64,000 nucleotides of DNA, taken from contig NZ_JASVWB010000002.1 of assembly GCF_030287445.1 (NCBI RefSeq), positions 4,526,001-4,590,000 on the forward strand, given 5' to 3'. This DNA comes from Streptomyces sp. ALI-76-A. Lineage in GTDB: Bacteria > Actinomycetota > Actinomycetes > Streptomycetales > Streptomycetaceae. The notes under the pieces are model-generated. The model did no database searches, had not been told where the DNA came from, and worked only from the letters and a program-made list of their open reading frames with translations. This document shows, in pieces, positions 45,236 through 56,523 of the stretch; positions within the stretch are counted from its first letter, which is position 1; every line of letters begins with the position of its first letter. Both the position numbers and the translations under genes were made by a program.

Positions 45236-45684
45236 CGCAGTCCTCCTCGTGATCACCGGCGGACCGTCAGCACCACCGGCCTCCCATGCTCCTCACCTTA
45301 TGAGGATTCGGCGCCGCTGCGTACAGGTGTGGAGGCGGTCCGGCATCGAACAGCACCAGCCCTCACCTGTCACAACGGCAACAGTGCCAACAGGGGCAAC
45401 ACCAGACGAACGCGTACGAACTGAGGGGCGCGGTCACATATATCTACGCGCTGGTGGCTCACGCCGTGGCGCGCATCCCTCGTGAAGGTGAGTTGAGACC
45501 GCTTCGAAACATCCGCGACTTGGCAGGCCGGTGCACGTCGACACGTCACGTCCTGCAATGTAAACGCTCAACCCCCTTTGATTCCAAGGGAATTGAGCGC
45601 TAATGATCTTGCAGAAACGTGCCTGTCAACGCGTGCATATGCGTCCGCCCTACCCCACCGCATGAGCCCTACTATCGGCTCGCC
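45236..45684. other. Divergent intergenic region hisC2-lacI
   Basis: About 450 bp of lower GC content. TGTAAACGCTCAA at 45559-45571 and the inverted AATTGAGCGCTAATG at 45591-45605 form a 47-bp element with arms of about 12 bases, 80 bp before the LacI start. It could be the operator of that regulator or a terminator-like structure. No ORF is supported. Confidence 0.55.
45559..45605. promoter_or_regulatory. Inverted-repeat element, candidate LacI-type operator
   Basis: The arms TGTAAACGCTCAA and AATTGAGCGCTAATG are partly complementary, and their ACGCTCAA/TTGAGCGC cores resemble LacI-family half sites. Position supports autoregulation. Confidence 0.4.
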
Positions 45685-46797
45685 ATGACAGCAGCAGGGA
45701 AGCACCAGGTGAGCCGCGCGGAAACCTCACGGCGAGGCAGCCGGCCGGGACGAGCGGGCATCAGAGACGTCGCCGCCGCCGCCGGAGTCTCCATCACGAC
45801 CGTCTCCGACGCCCTCAACGGGAAGGGCCGGCTCCCGGACGCCACCCGACGACATGTCCGCGAGGTCGCCGACCGACTGGGGTACCGCCCCTCGGCCGCC
45901 GCCCGTACCCTCCGTACCGGCAAGTCCGGACTGATCGGTCTGACCGTGACGACCTACGGGGATGAACCTTTCACCTTCACGGAGTTCGCGTACTTCGCCG
46001 AAATGGCGCGGGCCGCCACCTCCGCCGCGCTCGCCCGCGGCTACGCCCTCGTCATCCTCCCCGCGACCTCCCGCCATGACGTCTGGTCGAACGTCGCCCT
46101 TGACGGCACGGTCGTCATCGACCCGTCCGACCAGGACCCGGTCGTCAGCGAACTGGTCCGCCAGGGTTTACCGGTCGTCTCCGACGGCCGCCCGGCCGGC
46201 ACGCTCCCGGTCACCGCCTGGGTCGACAACGACCACGAAGCCGCCGTCCTCGGCATCCTCGACCACCTGGCCGACGCCGGAGCCCGCCGCATCGGCCTGC
46301 TGACCGGGACCACCACGGACACCTACACCCACCTGTCGACCACCGCCTACCTGCGCTGGTGCGAGCGGGTGGGCCAGGATCCGGTGTACGAGGCCTACCC
46401 GGCGCACGATCCGTGCGCCGGAGCCGTCGCCGCCGACCGGCTGCTCGCCCGCCCCGACCGCCCCGACGCCGTGTACGGCCTGTTCGACCCGAACGGCACC
46501 GACCTGCTCGCCGCCGCCCGCCGTTACGGACTGCGGGTGCCGGACGACCTGCTTCTGGTCTGTTGCAGCGAGTCGACCATGTACGCCAACACCGAGCCGC
46601 CCGTCACCACGCTCTCCCTGAAGCCGCGCCGCATCGGCACGGCCGTGGTCCAGCTCCTCATCGACGCCATCGAGGGACTCGAGTCGGACCAGCCGGTCGA
46701 ACAGGTGATACCGACCGAACTGATCGTGCGTACCTCGTCCCAGCGACGTCCGCCGCGGACGACGGTCAGCCCGCCGCGGTCGCCCGAGGAGAAGTAG
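45685..46797 (+). CDS. LacI-family transcriptional regulator with a TTA codon
   Basis: 370 residues. HTH segment GIRDVAAAAGVSITTVSDAL with hinge RTLRTGKSGLIGLTV, then a periplasmic-binding-type ligand domain to about 350. Leu162 is encoded by TTA (46168-46170), the only TTA codon I found in a confident gene of this window. In Streptomyces TTA codons need the bldA tRNA, so translation is probably developmentally timed. The ATG at 45685 gives the shortest credible N-terminus; an upstream GTG region is possible. No sugar genes are adjacent, so the target is unknown. Confidence 0.9.
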   Translation: MTAAGKHQVSRAETSRRGSRPGRAGIRDVAAAAGVSITTVSDALNGKGRLPDATRRHVREVADRLGYRPSAAARTLRTGKSGLIGLTVTTYGDEPFTFTEFAYFAEMARAATSAALARGYALVILPATSRHDVWSNVALDGTVVIDPSDQDPVVSELVRQGLPVVSDGRPAGTLPVTAWVDNDHEAAVLGILDHLADAGARRIGLLTGTTTDTYTHLSTTAYLRWCERVGQDPVYEAYPAHDPCAGAVAADRLLARPDRPDAVYGLFDPNGTDLLAAARRYGLRVPDDLLLVCCSESTMYANTEPPVTTLSLKPRRIGTAVVQLLIDAIEGLESDQPVEQVIPTELIVRTSSQRRPPRTTVSPPRSPEEK

Positions 46798-47062
46798 CGC
46801 CGGGGCGGCCGGGCCACGGCACGCGCGTTCCACAAGACGGCGCAAGGGGAGCCGCGCGCGGAGCGAGGAAAGTCACGGGGTGGTCGAAGCCCTGCCCAAT
46901 CGGGGCGAATGCCGCGGTGAACAGCAGTCTTGCTCTGATTCACCACCCCTGGGTCATCACACGGCGCGATCCGCATTCCTATGATGGGCCCACGACACCG
47001 CGGGCCGCTGCGACCAGGCAGTCCGAAGCGGTGCAGATGCGGCGCGATGGTGGAGGGGTCTG

Positions 47063-48145
47063 ATGACTCAGGGGGCCGGTCAGGGACCCGAGGTGGAGCG
47101 AACGGCGACGTTGCGCGACTTCCGGGTGCCCGCGTACGTCCACGAGACCGGTCCGTACCCCCAGGGCGCGCACTCCGGCGAGACCGTCCCACCGGTCGAC
47201 GAACCGGAGGACTACCCGGAGGGGTACACCCCCACGGAGCGCGACCTGCCGGTCATCAAGCGGGGTGACACGCTTCATGCGGCGGTCGGTCCCGCTTCTT
47301 CGCCGGCCTCGCAGCCGACGGACGGCCCCGGTCCGCTGTTCGTCGTCGGAGACGTGCACGGTTATCTCGACGAGCTGGTGTCCGCCCTCCAGGACAAGGG
47401 CCTCCTCGACGCGGCGGGGAACTGGTGCGCGGGCACCGCCCGGCTGTGGTTCCTCGGGGACTTCACCGACCGCGGCCCGGACGGGATCGGCGTCATCGAC
47501 CTCGTCATGCGGCTGTCCGCCGAGGCCGCGGCGGCCGGCGGCTACTGCAAGGCGCTCATGGGCAACCACGAACTGCTGCTGCTGGGCGCCAAGCGGTTCG
47601 GCGACACCCCCGTCAACTCCGGCGCGGGCACCGCCACCTTCCAGGCGGCCTGGCTGCTCAACGGCGGCCAGAAGACCGACATGGACCGCCTCCAGGACCA
47701 TCACCTGCAGTGGATGGCCCGCCTCGACGCCATGGAGGAGGTCGACGGGCACCTGCTCGTCCACTCCGACACCACCGCGTACCTGGACTACGGCGACTCG
47801 ATCGAAGCGGTCAACGACACCGTCCGCGAGACGATCACGCGCAACGACGCGGACGAGGTGTGGGACCTGTTCCGCAAGTTCACCAAGCGGTTCTCCTTCC
47901 GAGACGAGGGCGGAGCCGACCATGTCCGCTCGCTGCTCGACACGTACGGCGGCACACGGATCGTGCACGGCCACAGCCCCATCCCATACCTGCTGGGCGA
48001 GGTCGGGTCCGAGGACGGCGACGACCCGGCCGGTCCCGTGGTCGAGGGACCGCATCTCTACGCCGACGGACTCGCCATCGCGATGGACGGCGGGGTGACC
48101 ATGGCCGGAAAGCTGCTGGTCCAGCAACTGCCGTTGGATGTCTGA
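47063..48145 (+). CDS. Calcineurin-like metallophosphoesterase
   Basis: 360 residues with GGAGGGG before the ATG. Metal motifs: VVGDVHGYLDELV, LGDFTDRGPDGIG, LMGNHELLLLG and VHGHSPIPYL. The PPP-type GDFTDRG and GNHE signatures suggest Ser/Thr protein phosphatase-like or diadenosine phosphatase activity. The first 90 residues are variable and Pro-rich. Cytoplasmic, with no membrane segment. Substrate unknown. Confidence 0.88.
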   Translation: MTQGAGQGPEVERTATLRDFRVPAYVHETGPYPQGAHSGETVPPVDEPEDYPEGYTPTERDLPVIKRGDTLHAAVGPASSPASQPTDGPGPLFVVGDVHGYLDELVSALQDKGLLDAAGNWCAGTARLWFLGDFTDRGPDGIGVIDLVMRLSAEAAAAGGYCKALMGNHELLLLGAKRFGDTPVNSGAGTATFQAAWLLNGGQKTDMDRLQDHHLQWMARLDAMEEVDGHLLVHSDTTAYLDYGDSIEAVNDTVRETITRNDADEVWDLFRKFTKRFSFRDEGGADHVRSLLDTYGGTRIVHGHSPIPYLLGEVGSEDGDDPAGPVVEGPHLYADGLAIAMDGGVTMAGKLLVQQLPLDV

Positions 48146-48338
48146 GCGTTCACAGGGCAGGCGGTCCCCCATGGAGGACCGACCGGCGACGGCACCGGCC
48201 GCAGGGCATTTTCGGTAAACCCCCTGTCACCGCGCGCCGTCATCGCTCTACCATCGGCTTATCCGTAGCAGGCTCCCCTCCGTTTCTGCCCGACGGCTCG
48301 TCAGCGTGCGAGCCCCAAGCCCTACGGAGCATCGGGGG

Positions 48339-49202
48339 ATGCACATGAACAGCGTTCCGCAGCACCTGCTGAGCGAGGACCGCCAGGAATACGAGCGGAT
48401 CCTCGATGAGGCGCTGCGCTCCGCATCACACCGCCCGGAACTGGCCGCTGTCGGACAACGGCTCAATCCGGAACAACTGCGCACCATGGCGCTCAACGCC
48501 ACCGCGCTCATCACGGCGGCCGCGGCGACCGAGTACCAGCACTACGTGAAGGTCCGCGAGGAACTGCGCCGCCCGGCGCCGTCCACCCCCTCGTCCAACC
48601 GCGACACCGGCTCCGCGGAGCCGGGCACCGGCACGATGGGACTCGCCACCACCATGGGAGAGGTCGCCGAGACCGCCGGCGCGGGCGCCATCGCCGTCGT
48701 CGCGGTCCTGGCACCTGTCCTGGCCGGAACCGCCGCCGCGATCTTCCTGCTCGTGGGTTACATCCTGAAGATGCTGAACCCTGAGCCGGCGTTCGCCCAG
48801 ACCATGCTCACCGCCGGATGGGTGTTCGGCGCCGTGACGGCGGCCGCGATCCTCGTCGCCGCCGTCGGACTGCTGCTCACCGCCCTGCGCAACCGGCCCT
48901 CGCTCGCCGCCGGCCCGTACGGCGAGATGAGCGCGGAGGTGACCCGGGCCAGGGAAGCCTGGTGCGAGGCACTGCTGGAGCGCGGCATCCTGCCGTTCCT
49001 CAGAGAGGCCCTCGCCGATCCCGGCACCGCCGCACTGCGTCGTACGCCACCCCCGGCGCCGACCAGCCGCATGCCGCATCTCGGCTACGACCGCCCCGGT
49101 TTCAGCAGCCCGGGCGACGGCGCCTCCGGCCCACGTCCGAGCTTCACCAGCCCCGACTACACGAGCCCGGACTTCGGGGGGCCGGAGCACAAGCCGGAGT
49201 AA
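48339..49202 (+). CDS. Membrane protein with two helices
   Basis: 287 residues. N-terminal soluble helical part (MHMNSVPQHLLSEDRQEYER onward), then two hydrophobic helices, AIAVVAVLAPVLAGTAAAIF and TAGWVFGAVTAAAILVAAVG, and a Pro/Ser-rich C-terminal tail with repeated SPD segments. The conserved region around LREALADP is seen in many streptomycete orthologues of unknown function. It is convergent with thiC, with a strong shared terminator. Confidence 0.75.
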   Translation: MHMNSVPQHLLSEDRQEYERILDEALRSASHRPELAAVGQRLNPEQLRTMALNATALITAAAATEYQHYVKVREELRRPAPSTPSSNRDTGSAEPGTGTMGLATTMGEVAETAGAGAIAVVAVLAPVLAGTAAAIFLLVGYILKMLNPEPAFAQTMLTAGWVFGAVTAAAILVAAVGLLLTALRNRPSLAAGPYGEMSAEVTRAREAWCEALLERGILPFLREALADPGTAALRRTPPPAPTSRMPHLGYDRPGFSSPGDGASGPRPSFTSPDYTSPDFGGPEHKPE

Positions 49203-49205
49203 CCC

Positions 49206-49244
49206 CTCGGCTTGCGCCCCCGTCCCGGGAGCGCAAGCCGAGGA
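49206..49244. terminator. Bidirectional terminator between the membrane protein gene and thiC
   Basis: CCTCGGCTTGCGC (49206-49218) and its exact complement (49232-49244), with a 13-base loop. It lies between convergent genes. Confidence 0.8.
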
Positions 49245-49381
49245 CCGGCCGTCCACCGCCCGGCGCCGCGCCGAGGCGGTCTCCGCCACAAGCGGCGGAG
49301 GACACGCGCCTCCGCCCGTGCGACGAGCGGCCGGCTGAACGCGTGCGCCAGGGCGAACAGCGAGCGCCGGCCCGGTCGACG

Positions 49382-51392
<2,011 letters not shown>

Positions 51393-51470
51393 TTCAAAGG
51401 TGCCTCCACGCTAGCGTCAATTCGGGCGCGGTGAACAGAGGGCCCCTGCCGTTCTTGCGATGATCGGTCG

Positions 51471-53456
51471 GTGACCACGAGACAGCAGTTCCCGTTCCCG
51501 CCATCCGAGCCGCCGCGCGGGCCGGACGGCGGGAACGGCAGCGGAGACGACGGCGGACGTGGAGACGGCCGGGGTGAGGGCCGCGGAAACGGCCCTGGTG
51601 AGGGCCGTGGAGACAGCTTCGGTGCCGGCCGTGGGGGCGACCGCAACCCTGTCGGCGGGCACGAAGGTGGCCGGAGCGGTGCTTATGACTTCTTCGGTGC
51701 CCGGGGTGCCGGACGTGCCCAAGGCGCCGGATTTCCTGAGGGGCACGGTCAGGACTTCGGCGGCGGGCGCGGTCCCGGCCAGGGTTCTGGCGGTGCGCCC
51801 GGTCAGGGCCAGGACTCCGGCGGTGGGCCCGGTCACGGTCACAGTGGTGGGTCCGGTCACGATCATGTCGGCGACGGTTCCGGGGGCGGGCAGGGGCCCG
51901 GCGGCGGGTCCGGGAACGACGGATCGGCTTTCGGTGGCGGGCACGGGCACAACGGGCCGGGCTCCGGTGGCGGGCCCGGGAACGGCGGTCCGGGGCTCGG
52001 TGGCGGGTCCGGTTCCGGCGGCGGGCACGGGCATGACAGTCCCGGCTCCGGTGGCGGACACGGCCACGACGGTCCCGGGCCCGGTGGCGGACACGGCCAC
52101 TCGCACAGTCACGGGCCGGCCGCGCCCGTATCCAAGCATCTGCGCAAGGTCATCGCCGCCGTCCTGATCCCGTTCGCCGCCGCGGTGCTGGTCGGGCTCG
52201 CGGTGTTGTGGCCCGGGGGCGCGCCGGCGCACGAGCGCACCGGCGTCGGCTTCGACCGGCAGACCCAGCAGGCGACGGTCACCAAGGTCGAGAGCCTGAG
52301 CTGCGAGTCGGTGAACGCCTCCGGGGGCACCCCGACCGGCGACACCTCCACCGCCGAGGGCTCGTCCGCCCAGCAGCAGGCGAACGGCACCTGCAAGAGG
52401 GCGACGATCCGGATCGACACCGGCAAGGACAAGGGCCGTACCTTCACGGAGATCGTGCAGCCCGACCAGTCACGGCAACTGGAGCAGGGCCAGGAGGTCG
52501 TGGTCGCCTACGAGCCCTCCGCGCCGCGGGACCTGCAGTACTCGGTCACCGACGTGAACCGCAGGCTGCCGATGTCCCTGCTCGCCGGCATCTTCGCCCT
52601 CGCCGTCGTGGTGGTGGGCAGGCTGCGCGGTGTCATGGCGCTGGTCGCGCTGGCCATCAGCTTCCTGATCCTGAACTTCTTCGTCCTGCCCGCGATCCTG
52701 CAGGGCTCGAATCCGCTGGTCGTGGCGGTGGTCGGGTCGAGCGCCATCATGCTCATCGCCCTGTACCTGTGCCACGGCCTGTCGGCCAGAACCTCCGTGG
52801 CGGTGCTCGGCACGCTGATCTCCCTGCTGCTGATCGGGGTCCTCGGCTCACTGTTCATCGACTGGGCCGCGCTGACCGGCAACACGGACGACAACACCGG
52901 TCTGATCCACGGCCTGTACCCGACGATCGACATGAGCGGCCTGCTGCTCGCCGGCGTCATCATCGGTTCACTCGGTGTCCTGGACGACGTGACGGTCACG
53001 CAGACGTCGGCGGTCTGGGAGTTGCACGAGGCCAACCCGTCCATGGGCTGGCGTGGGCTCTACCGGGCGGGCATCCGCATCGGCCGCGACCACATCGCGT
53101 CGGTCGTCAACACGCTCGTCCTCGCCTACGCGGGCGCCGCGCTGCCGTTGCTGCTGCTCTTCTCGATCGCCCAGAGCAGTGTGGGGACGGTCGCCAACAG
53201 CGAGCTCGTCGCGGCCGAGATCGTCCGCACGCTGGTGGGTTCGATCGGCCTGGTCGCCTCTGTACCGGTCACCACGGCCCTGGCGGCCCTGGTCGTGTCG
53301 GCCGACCGTCCGGGAGCGGAGACCGCGACCGCCGGGGCCGGGACGGCACTCGGGACGGGGACGAGCACCGGGGCAGGGACGGGACTGGGACCGGCAGCCG
53401 CGGGTGCCCGCCCGGCTCCTGCACGCGGCGGAAAGGGACGTCGGCGCAGGCGTTGA
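51471..53456 (+). CDS. YibE/F-family membrane protein with a Gly/His-rich N-terminus
   Basis: 661 residues. Residues 1-215 are almost pure Gly, Asp, Pro and His with repeated GGGHGHD and GHGHSHSHG blocks, then an initial helix and an exported loop with SLSCESVNASGG and NGTCKRATIR. The YibE/F core (about 350-620) has seven or eight helices around GVLDDVTVTQTSAVWELHEA. The core is a widespread permease-like family of unknown substrate. The His-rich tail may bind Zn, Ni or Cu. There is no ribosome site before the GTG at 51471; the mRNA may be leaderless. Divergent from thiC. Confidence 0.85.
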   Translation: MTTRQQFPFPPSEPPRGPDGGNGSGDDGGRGDGRGEGRGNGPGEGRGDSFGAGRGGDRNPVGGHEGGRSGAYDFFGARGAGRAQGAGFPEGHGQDFGGGRGPGQGSGGAPGQGQDSGGGPGHGHSGGSGHDHVGDGSGGGQGPGGGSGNDGSAFGGGHGHNGPGSGGGPGNGGPGLGGGSGSGGGHGHDSPGSGGGHGHDGPGPGGGHGHSHSHGPAAPVSKHLRKVIAAVLIPFAAAVLVGLAVLWPGGAPAHERTGVGFDRQTQQATVTKVESLSCESVNASGGTPTGDTSTAEGSSAQQQANGTCKRATIRIDTGKDKGRTFTEIVQPDQSRQLEQGQEVVVAYEPSAPRDLQYSVTDVNRRLPMSLLAGIFALAVVVVGRLRGVMALVALAISFLILNFFVLPAILQGSNPLVVAVVGSSAIMLIALYLCHGLSARTSVAVLGTLISLLLIGVLGSLFIDWAALTGNTDDNTGLIHGLYPTIDMSGLLLAGVIIGSLGVLDDVTVTQTSAVWELHEANPSMGWRGLYRAGIRIGRDHIASVVNTLVLAYAGAALPLLLLFSIAQSSVGTVANSELVAAEIVRTLVGSIGLVASVPVTTALAALVVSADRPGAETATAGAGTALGTGTSTGAGTGLGPAAAGARPAPARGGKGRRRRR

Positions 53457-53654
53457 CGTAGGCCCAGGCATGCACCTGAGCGGCGTGGACTTGCGCCCAG
53501 GCACTGACGACGGCGCAGGCACTGATCTGAGAGGTGTCGACGTCGACGTCAGGTCGCCGCAGGAGCCCGCCCGCGGCATCCACGCCCACACCCCGACCAG
53601 GTCACGGCGCCGCCCCAGCAGAAGCGTTCCGTCGTCTTTGTCGGCCGGCAGGCC

Positions 53655-54092
53655 TCAGCCCGCGCTCTGCTCCTCCGCGAGGATGCGGTCCAGCGCCTCG
53701 TCGAGATGGGCGTCGAAGTCGGCCAGAGCACCCTCCTGGCCCAACGGCACCAGCTTGTCGGTGCGGTCGAGGAAGGCGACCAGCGGGGCCGTGGACGAGC
53801 GGAACAGCGCCTGGTCGCCGCCGACCTGAAGCCGGATCAGTACGTCACCCAGCGTGTCGGCGTCGGCGGGCGTGACCCGTACGTCTCCCTCCCCGCACGG
53901 CCGGCCCACCCCGTCGATCAGCAGCTCGCGTCCGAAGGCCCAGGTCACCGGGGCGTCGCCGGGCAAATGGAAGGTCAGCCGGATGGCATAGGGATCGCAG
54001 GTCTCGTAGCGCAGCTCCACCGGGATGCGGAAGGAGAGCTCCTCGGAGACGAGAAAGCTCATCATGACCTCTGCCTGTACGGACTCGCGCAT
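53655..54092 (-). CDS. ssgA: SsgA-like protein, sporulation-septum activator
   Basis: 145 residues. MRESVQAEVMMSFLVSEELS and VTWAFGRELLIDGVG are the SsgA hallmarks; the C-terminal FLDRTDKLVPLGQEG is nearly invariant in the family. SsgA localises sporulation septa in Streptomyces aerial hyphae; without it strains are non-sporulating. Its activator SsgR is encoded just upstream on the same strand, as in S. coelicolor. The ATG at 54092 fits the known N-terminus. It is slightly longer than typical SsgA (about 136 aa) owing to a loop insertion. Confidence 0.95.
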   Translation of the reverse strand: MRESVQAEVMMSFLVSEELSFRIPVELRYETCDPYAIRLTFHLPGDAPVTWAFGRELLIDGVGRPCGEGDVRVTPADADTLGDVLIRLQVGGDQALFRSSTAPLVAFLDRTDKLVPLGQEGALADFDAHLDEALDRILAEEQSAG

Positions 54093-54191
54093 CGCCTACC
54101 CCGTCGTGTGACGTCGTCTGGCCGGGAATGACCCCTCTGACACTGCTGGCATCTTGCTCAACGTGTACGCCAGATCACAAGGAGTGAGTTT

Positions 54192-55160
54192 TCAAATGCT
54201 GATAGAGATAGCGAGTGACCCCAGCAGCCGCCCCACTTCGTTCTGCAACTGGCGTGTCGCCGCAGGCAGACGATCCGCCTGATGCGCGGGAAGGGAGATG
54301 GCCATGGTCGCGGCCGTCGTCCCCACCGTGATCGGGATCGCCGCGCACACCGTGCCCAGCGCGTACTCCTGTCGCTCCGTCACCGGCTCCATCCGCCGCA
54401 TGCGTTCGAGCCGCCGGAGCATGCTGCGGCCGTCACGCACCGTGTACGGGGTGATGGACTGCACGGGGTGGCGGTCGAGGTGGTCGCGGCGGGCGTCCTC
54501 GTCCAGTTGGGCCAGCAGGCACTGGCCGATGGCGTGCGCGTGGCCGGTCTCGCGGAAGTCGGCCCACTCCTCGACCGCCGGATTGCCCGGGGTGTCGGAG
54601 ACGCAGACGACCTCGATCTCGCCGTCGCGGTACATGGCGTAGTAGACGGGGACTCCGAGGGCGTCACGCCAGTCGGCGAGTGTGTCGACGACCGTGCTGC
54701 GACGTTTCTGCCGCGCTCCGCTGCTGCCCAGCCGCTCGGCCGCCTCACCGAGGAAGAACAGCCCCTTGTCCCGGCGCAGATAGCCCTCGTGCACGAGGGT
54801 GCGCAGCAGGTGGTAGGCCGTCGGAAGCGCCACACCCGTCTCACGGGCCAGTTGCTTGGCGGGGGCGCCGTACGCGTGCTCGGCGACGGCCTCCAGCAGG
54901 CGCATCGCGCGCTGCACCGAGCCGATGAGGGTGGTGGAGTGCGGTGGTGCGGAGGACCGCGGTACGTGCCGCTGCACGGGAGGGGTCGCGGTCGAGTGGG
55001 GCGGTGCCGTCGGCGCCGGCCGCTCGCGAGGTGTCGTCGGGCGCTGCGGACCCGTCGGCGGTGCGGGTTGCCGGGGAGGCCGGAGGCCGGCTCCCGGAGC
55101 CGGGACGGCGGTCGCGGAGGATGCGGGGGGTTCGGCGGGGGCGGTGTGAACCGTGGCCAA
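54192..55160 (-). CDS. ssgR: IclR-type regulator activating ssgA
   Basis: 322 residues from a TTG start preceded by GGGAG. Residues 1-78 are a Pro/Ala-rich leader not usual in IclR proteins. Then comes the IclR wHTH (LIGSVQRAMRLLEAVAEHAY, ALPTAYHLLRTLVHEGYLRR) and effector domain (AVEEWADFRETGHAHAIGQC). SsgR is required for ssgA transcription in S. coelicolor. An internal start near residue 80 would give a conventional 241-residue protein. The 99-bp gap to ssgA holds the ssgA promoter. Confidence 0.92.
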   Translation of the reverse strand: MATVHTAPAEPPASSATAVPAPGAGLRPPRQPAPPTGPQRPTTPRERPAPTAPPHSTATPPVQRHVPRSSAPPHSTTLIGSVQRAMRLLEAVAEHAYGAPAKQLARETGVALPTAYHLLRTLVHEGYLRRDKGLFFLGEAAERLGSSGARQKRRSTVVDTLADWRDALGVPVYYAMYRDGEIEVVCVSDTPGNPAVEEWADFRETGHAHAIGQCLLAQLDEDARRDHLDRHPVQSITPYTVRDGRSMLRRLERMRRMEPVTERQEYALGTVCAAIPITVGTTAATMAISLPAHQADRLPAATRQLQNEVGRLLGSLAISISI

Positions 55161-55402
55161 GGTGCACTCCCGAAGCGCGAGGGGGCGGCGGCCCGTGCGG
55201 GGAGCACGGGAGGGGATACGCCGCTCACGGGGGTGGTCCCCCGCGACGAGTTCCGGACTCTAATCGTCCGCCGCGAGCCGCAGACCGGCTGCCCGGAAAA
55301 CTTCCCTCGCGTGAGGGAACCGGTGATTCCTGTTACCGATCCCCGGTCACCTCACGTTGACCTCTCACGCGCCGCCCTGGTCACACAGGGCGCACCGGCT
55401 GC

Positions 55403-55615
55403 TCACCAGTCGCCGCGCGACGAGGAGCTCGCCGTGAACTTCCGTACGACGTAGACGAGTCCGCCCACCAGTGCCACGAAGACCAGCAGCTTGAACAGCA
55501 GTCCGATCACGAAGCCGACGACACTGGCGATCAGTCCGCCGAACACGACCAGGGCGATGACCGGCACCGCGACCCACTTCACCCACCACGGCAGTCCCGA
55601 GAAGAACTCACGCAT
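55403..55615 (-). CDS. Small two-helix membrane protein (DUF5326-like)
   Basis: 70 residues, MREFFSGLPWWVKWVAVPVI, then FGGLIASVVGFVIGLLFKLL; the soluble end is FTASSSSRGDW. Two predicted helices of a conserved streptomycete family. AGGAGAGG precedes the ATG. Role unknown. Confidence 0.75.
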   Translation of the reverse strand: MREFFSGLPWWVKWVAVPVIALVVFGGLIASVVGFVIGLLFKLLVFVALVGGLVYVVRKFTASSSSRGDW

Positions 55616-55763
55616 CGCCCCAACCTCTCCTGTGCCCGGCACGTCTGCTGCCGGGTCCTCCGATGTCCTGCCCTCGATGCTAGGCGGACGAAGGGGGCCG
55701 GCGGGGGCCCCGCACCCCTTGTCCGCCCCTGACTGATCCCTTAGGGAACCCCGAGGTCACAGG

Positions 55764-56081
55764 TCACCTCTCGGGCGGAGAGAACACCACCATCACCCTG
55801 AGGTCCTCGCTGATGTGGTGGAACTTGTGCGCGACACCGGCGGGTACGTAGACCACGCTGCCGCGCGCCACCTGGGTGGTCTCCATGCCGACGGTGATCG
55901 CGGCACGCCCGCTCACCACGAAGTACACCTCGTCCTGGTTGTGCGGCTGCTGCGGGTCGTGCTCACCCGCGTCGAGCGCGTACAGGCCGACCGACATGTT
56001 CCGCTCCCGCAGGAACTGCAGGTAGGCGCCGTCATTGGCGGCACGCTCCGCCTCCAGTTCGTCCAACCGGAATGCCTTCAT
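55764..56081 (-). CDS. Cupin-domain protein
   Basis: 105 residues. A single cupin: first motif EHDPQQPHNQDEVYFVVSG (G..H.H...E) with some substitution, second motif PAGVAHKFHHI (PxG..H). It is probably a metal-binding enzyme or sensor of unknown substrate. The start MKAFRLDELEAERAANDG at 56081 fits family length. Divergent from the holin-like gene. Confidence 0.85.
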   Translation of the reverse strand: MKAFRLDELEAERAANDGAYLQFLRERNMSVGLYALDAGEHDPQQPHNQDEVYFVVSGRAAITVGMETTQVARGSVVYVPAGVAHKFHHISEDLRVMVVFSPPER

Positions 56082-56138
56082 CGACTTCGTCCGCCCTCGC
56101 CGTACTCGTAACCGATCTCGTCTGCCACGATCAGACAC

Positions 56139-56516
56139 ATGATGAATTTCGTAGTCAAGACGATCGCCAACGCGGGCGCCCTGGCGGTCGCCGTCTGGCT
56201 GCTGGACAAGATCACTCTGACCGGTGACGGCACCGGCAAGAAGATCTGGACGCTGATCCTCGTCGCCCTGGTCTTCGGTCTGGTGAACTTTCTGGTCAAG
56301 CCCATCGTGCAGTTGCTCACCTTCCCTCTGTTCATCCTGACGCTCGGCCTGATCACGCTGGTGATCAACGCCCTCATGCTGCTGCTCACCTCGTGGCTGG
56401 CCGACAAGCTCGACCTGAGCTTCCACGTGGAGGGCTTCTGGACCGCCGTCCTCGGCGGCCTGATCATCTCGATCGTGTCCTGGGCGCTCCACGTCGTCCT
56501 GCCCGACGAGGACTGA
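56139..56516 (+). CDS. Phage-holin-4-family small membrane protein
   Basis: 125 residues, MMNFVVKTIANAGALAVAVW, with four hydrophobic helices and the family FGLVNFLVKPIVQLLTFPLF pattern. It is a chromosomal 'holin' relative without phage context. It ends eight bases before ptpA and is probably co-transcribed with it. Confidence 0.88.
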   Translation: MMNFVVKTIANAGALAVAVWLLDKITLTGDGTGKKIWTLILVALVFGLVNFLVKPIVQLLTFPLFILTLGLITLVINALMLLLTSWLADKLDLSFHVEGFWTAVLGGLIISIVSWALHVVLPDED

Positions 56517-56523
56517 GCACGCC

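Noticed and set aside
56139..56516. Prophage lysis gene
   Set aside because: The protein belongs to the phage-holin-4 family, but there are no phage genes nearby and the family is common on streptomycete chromosomes.
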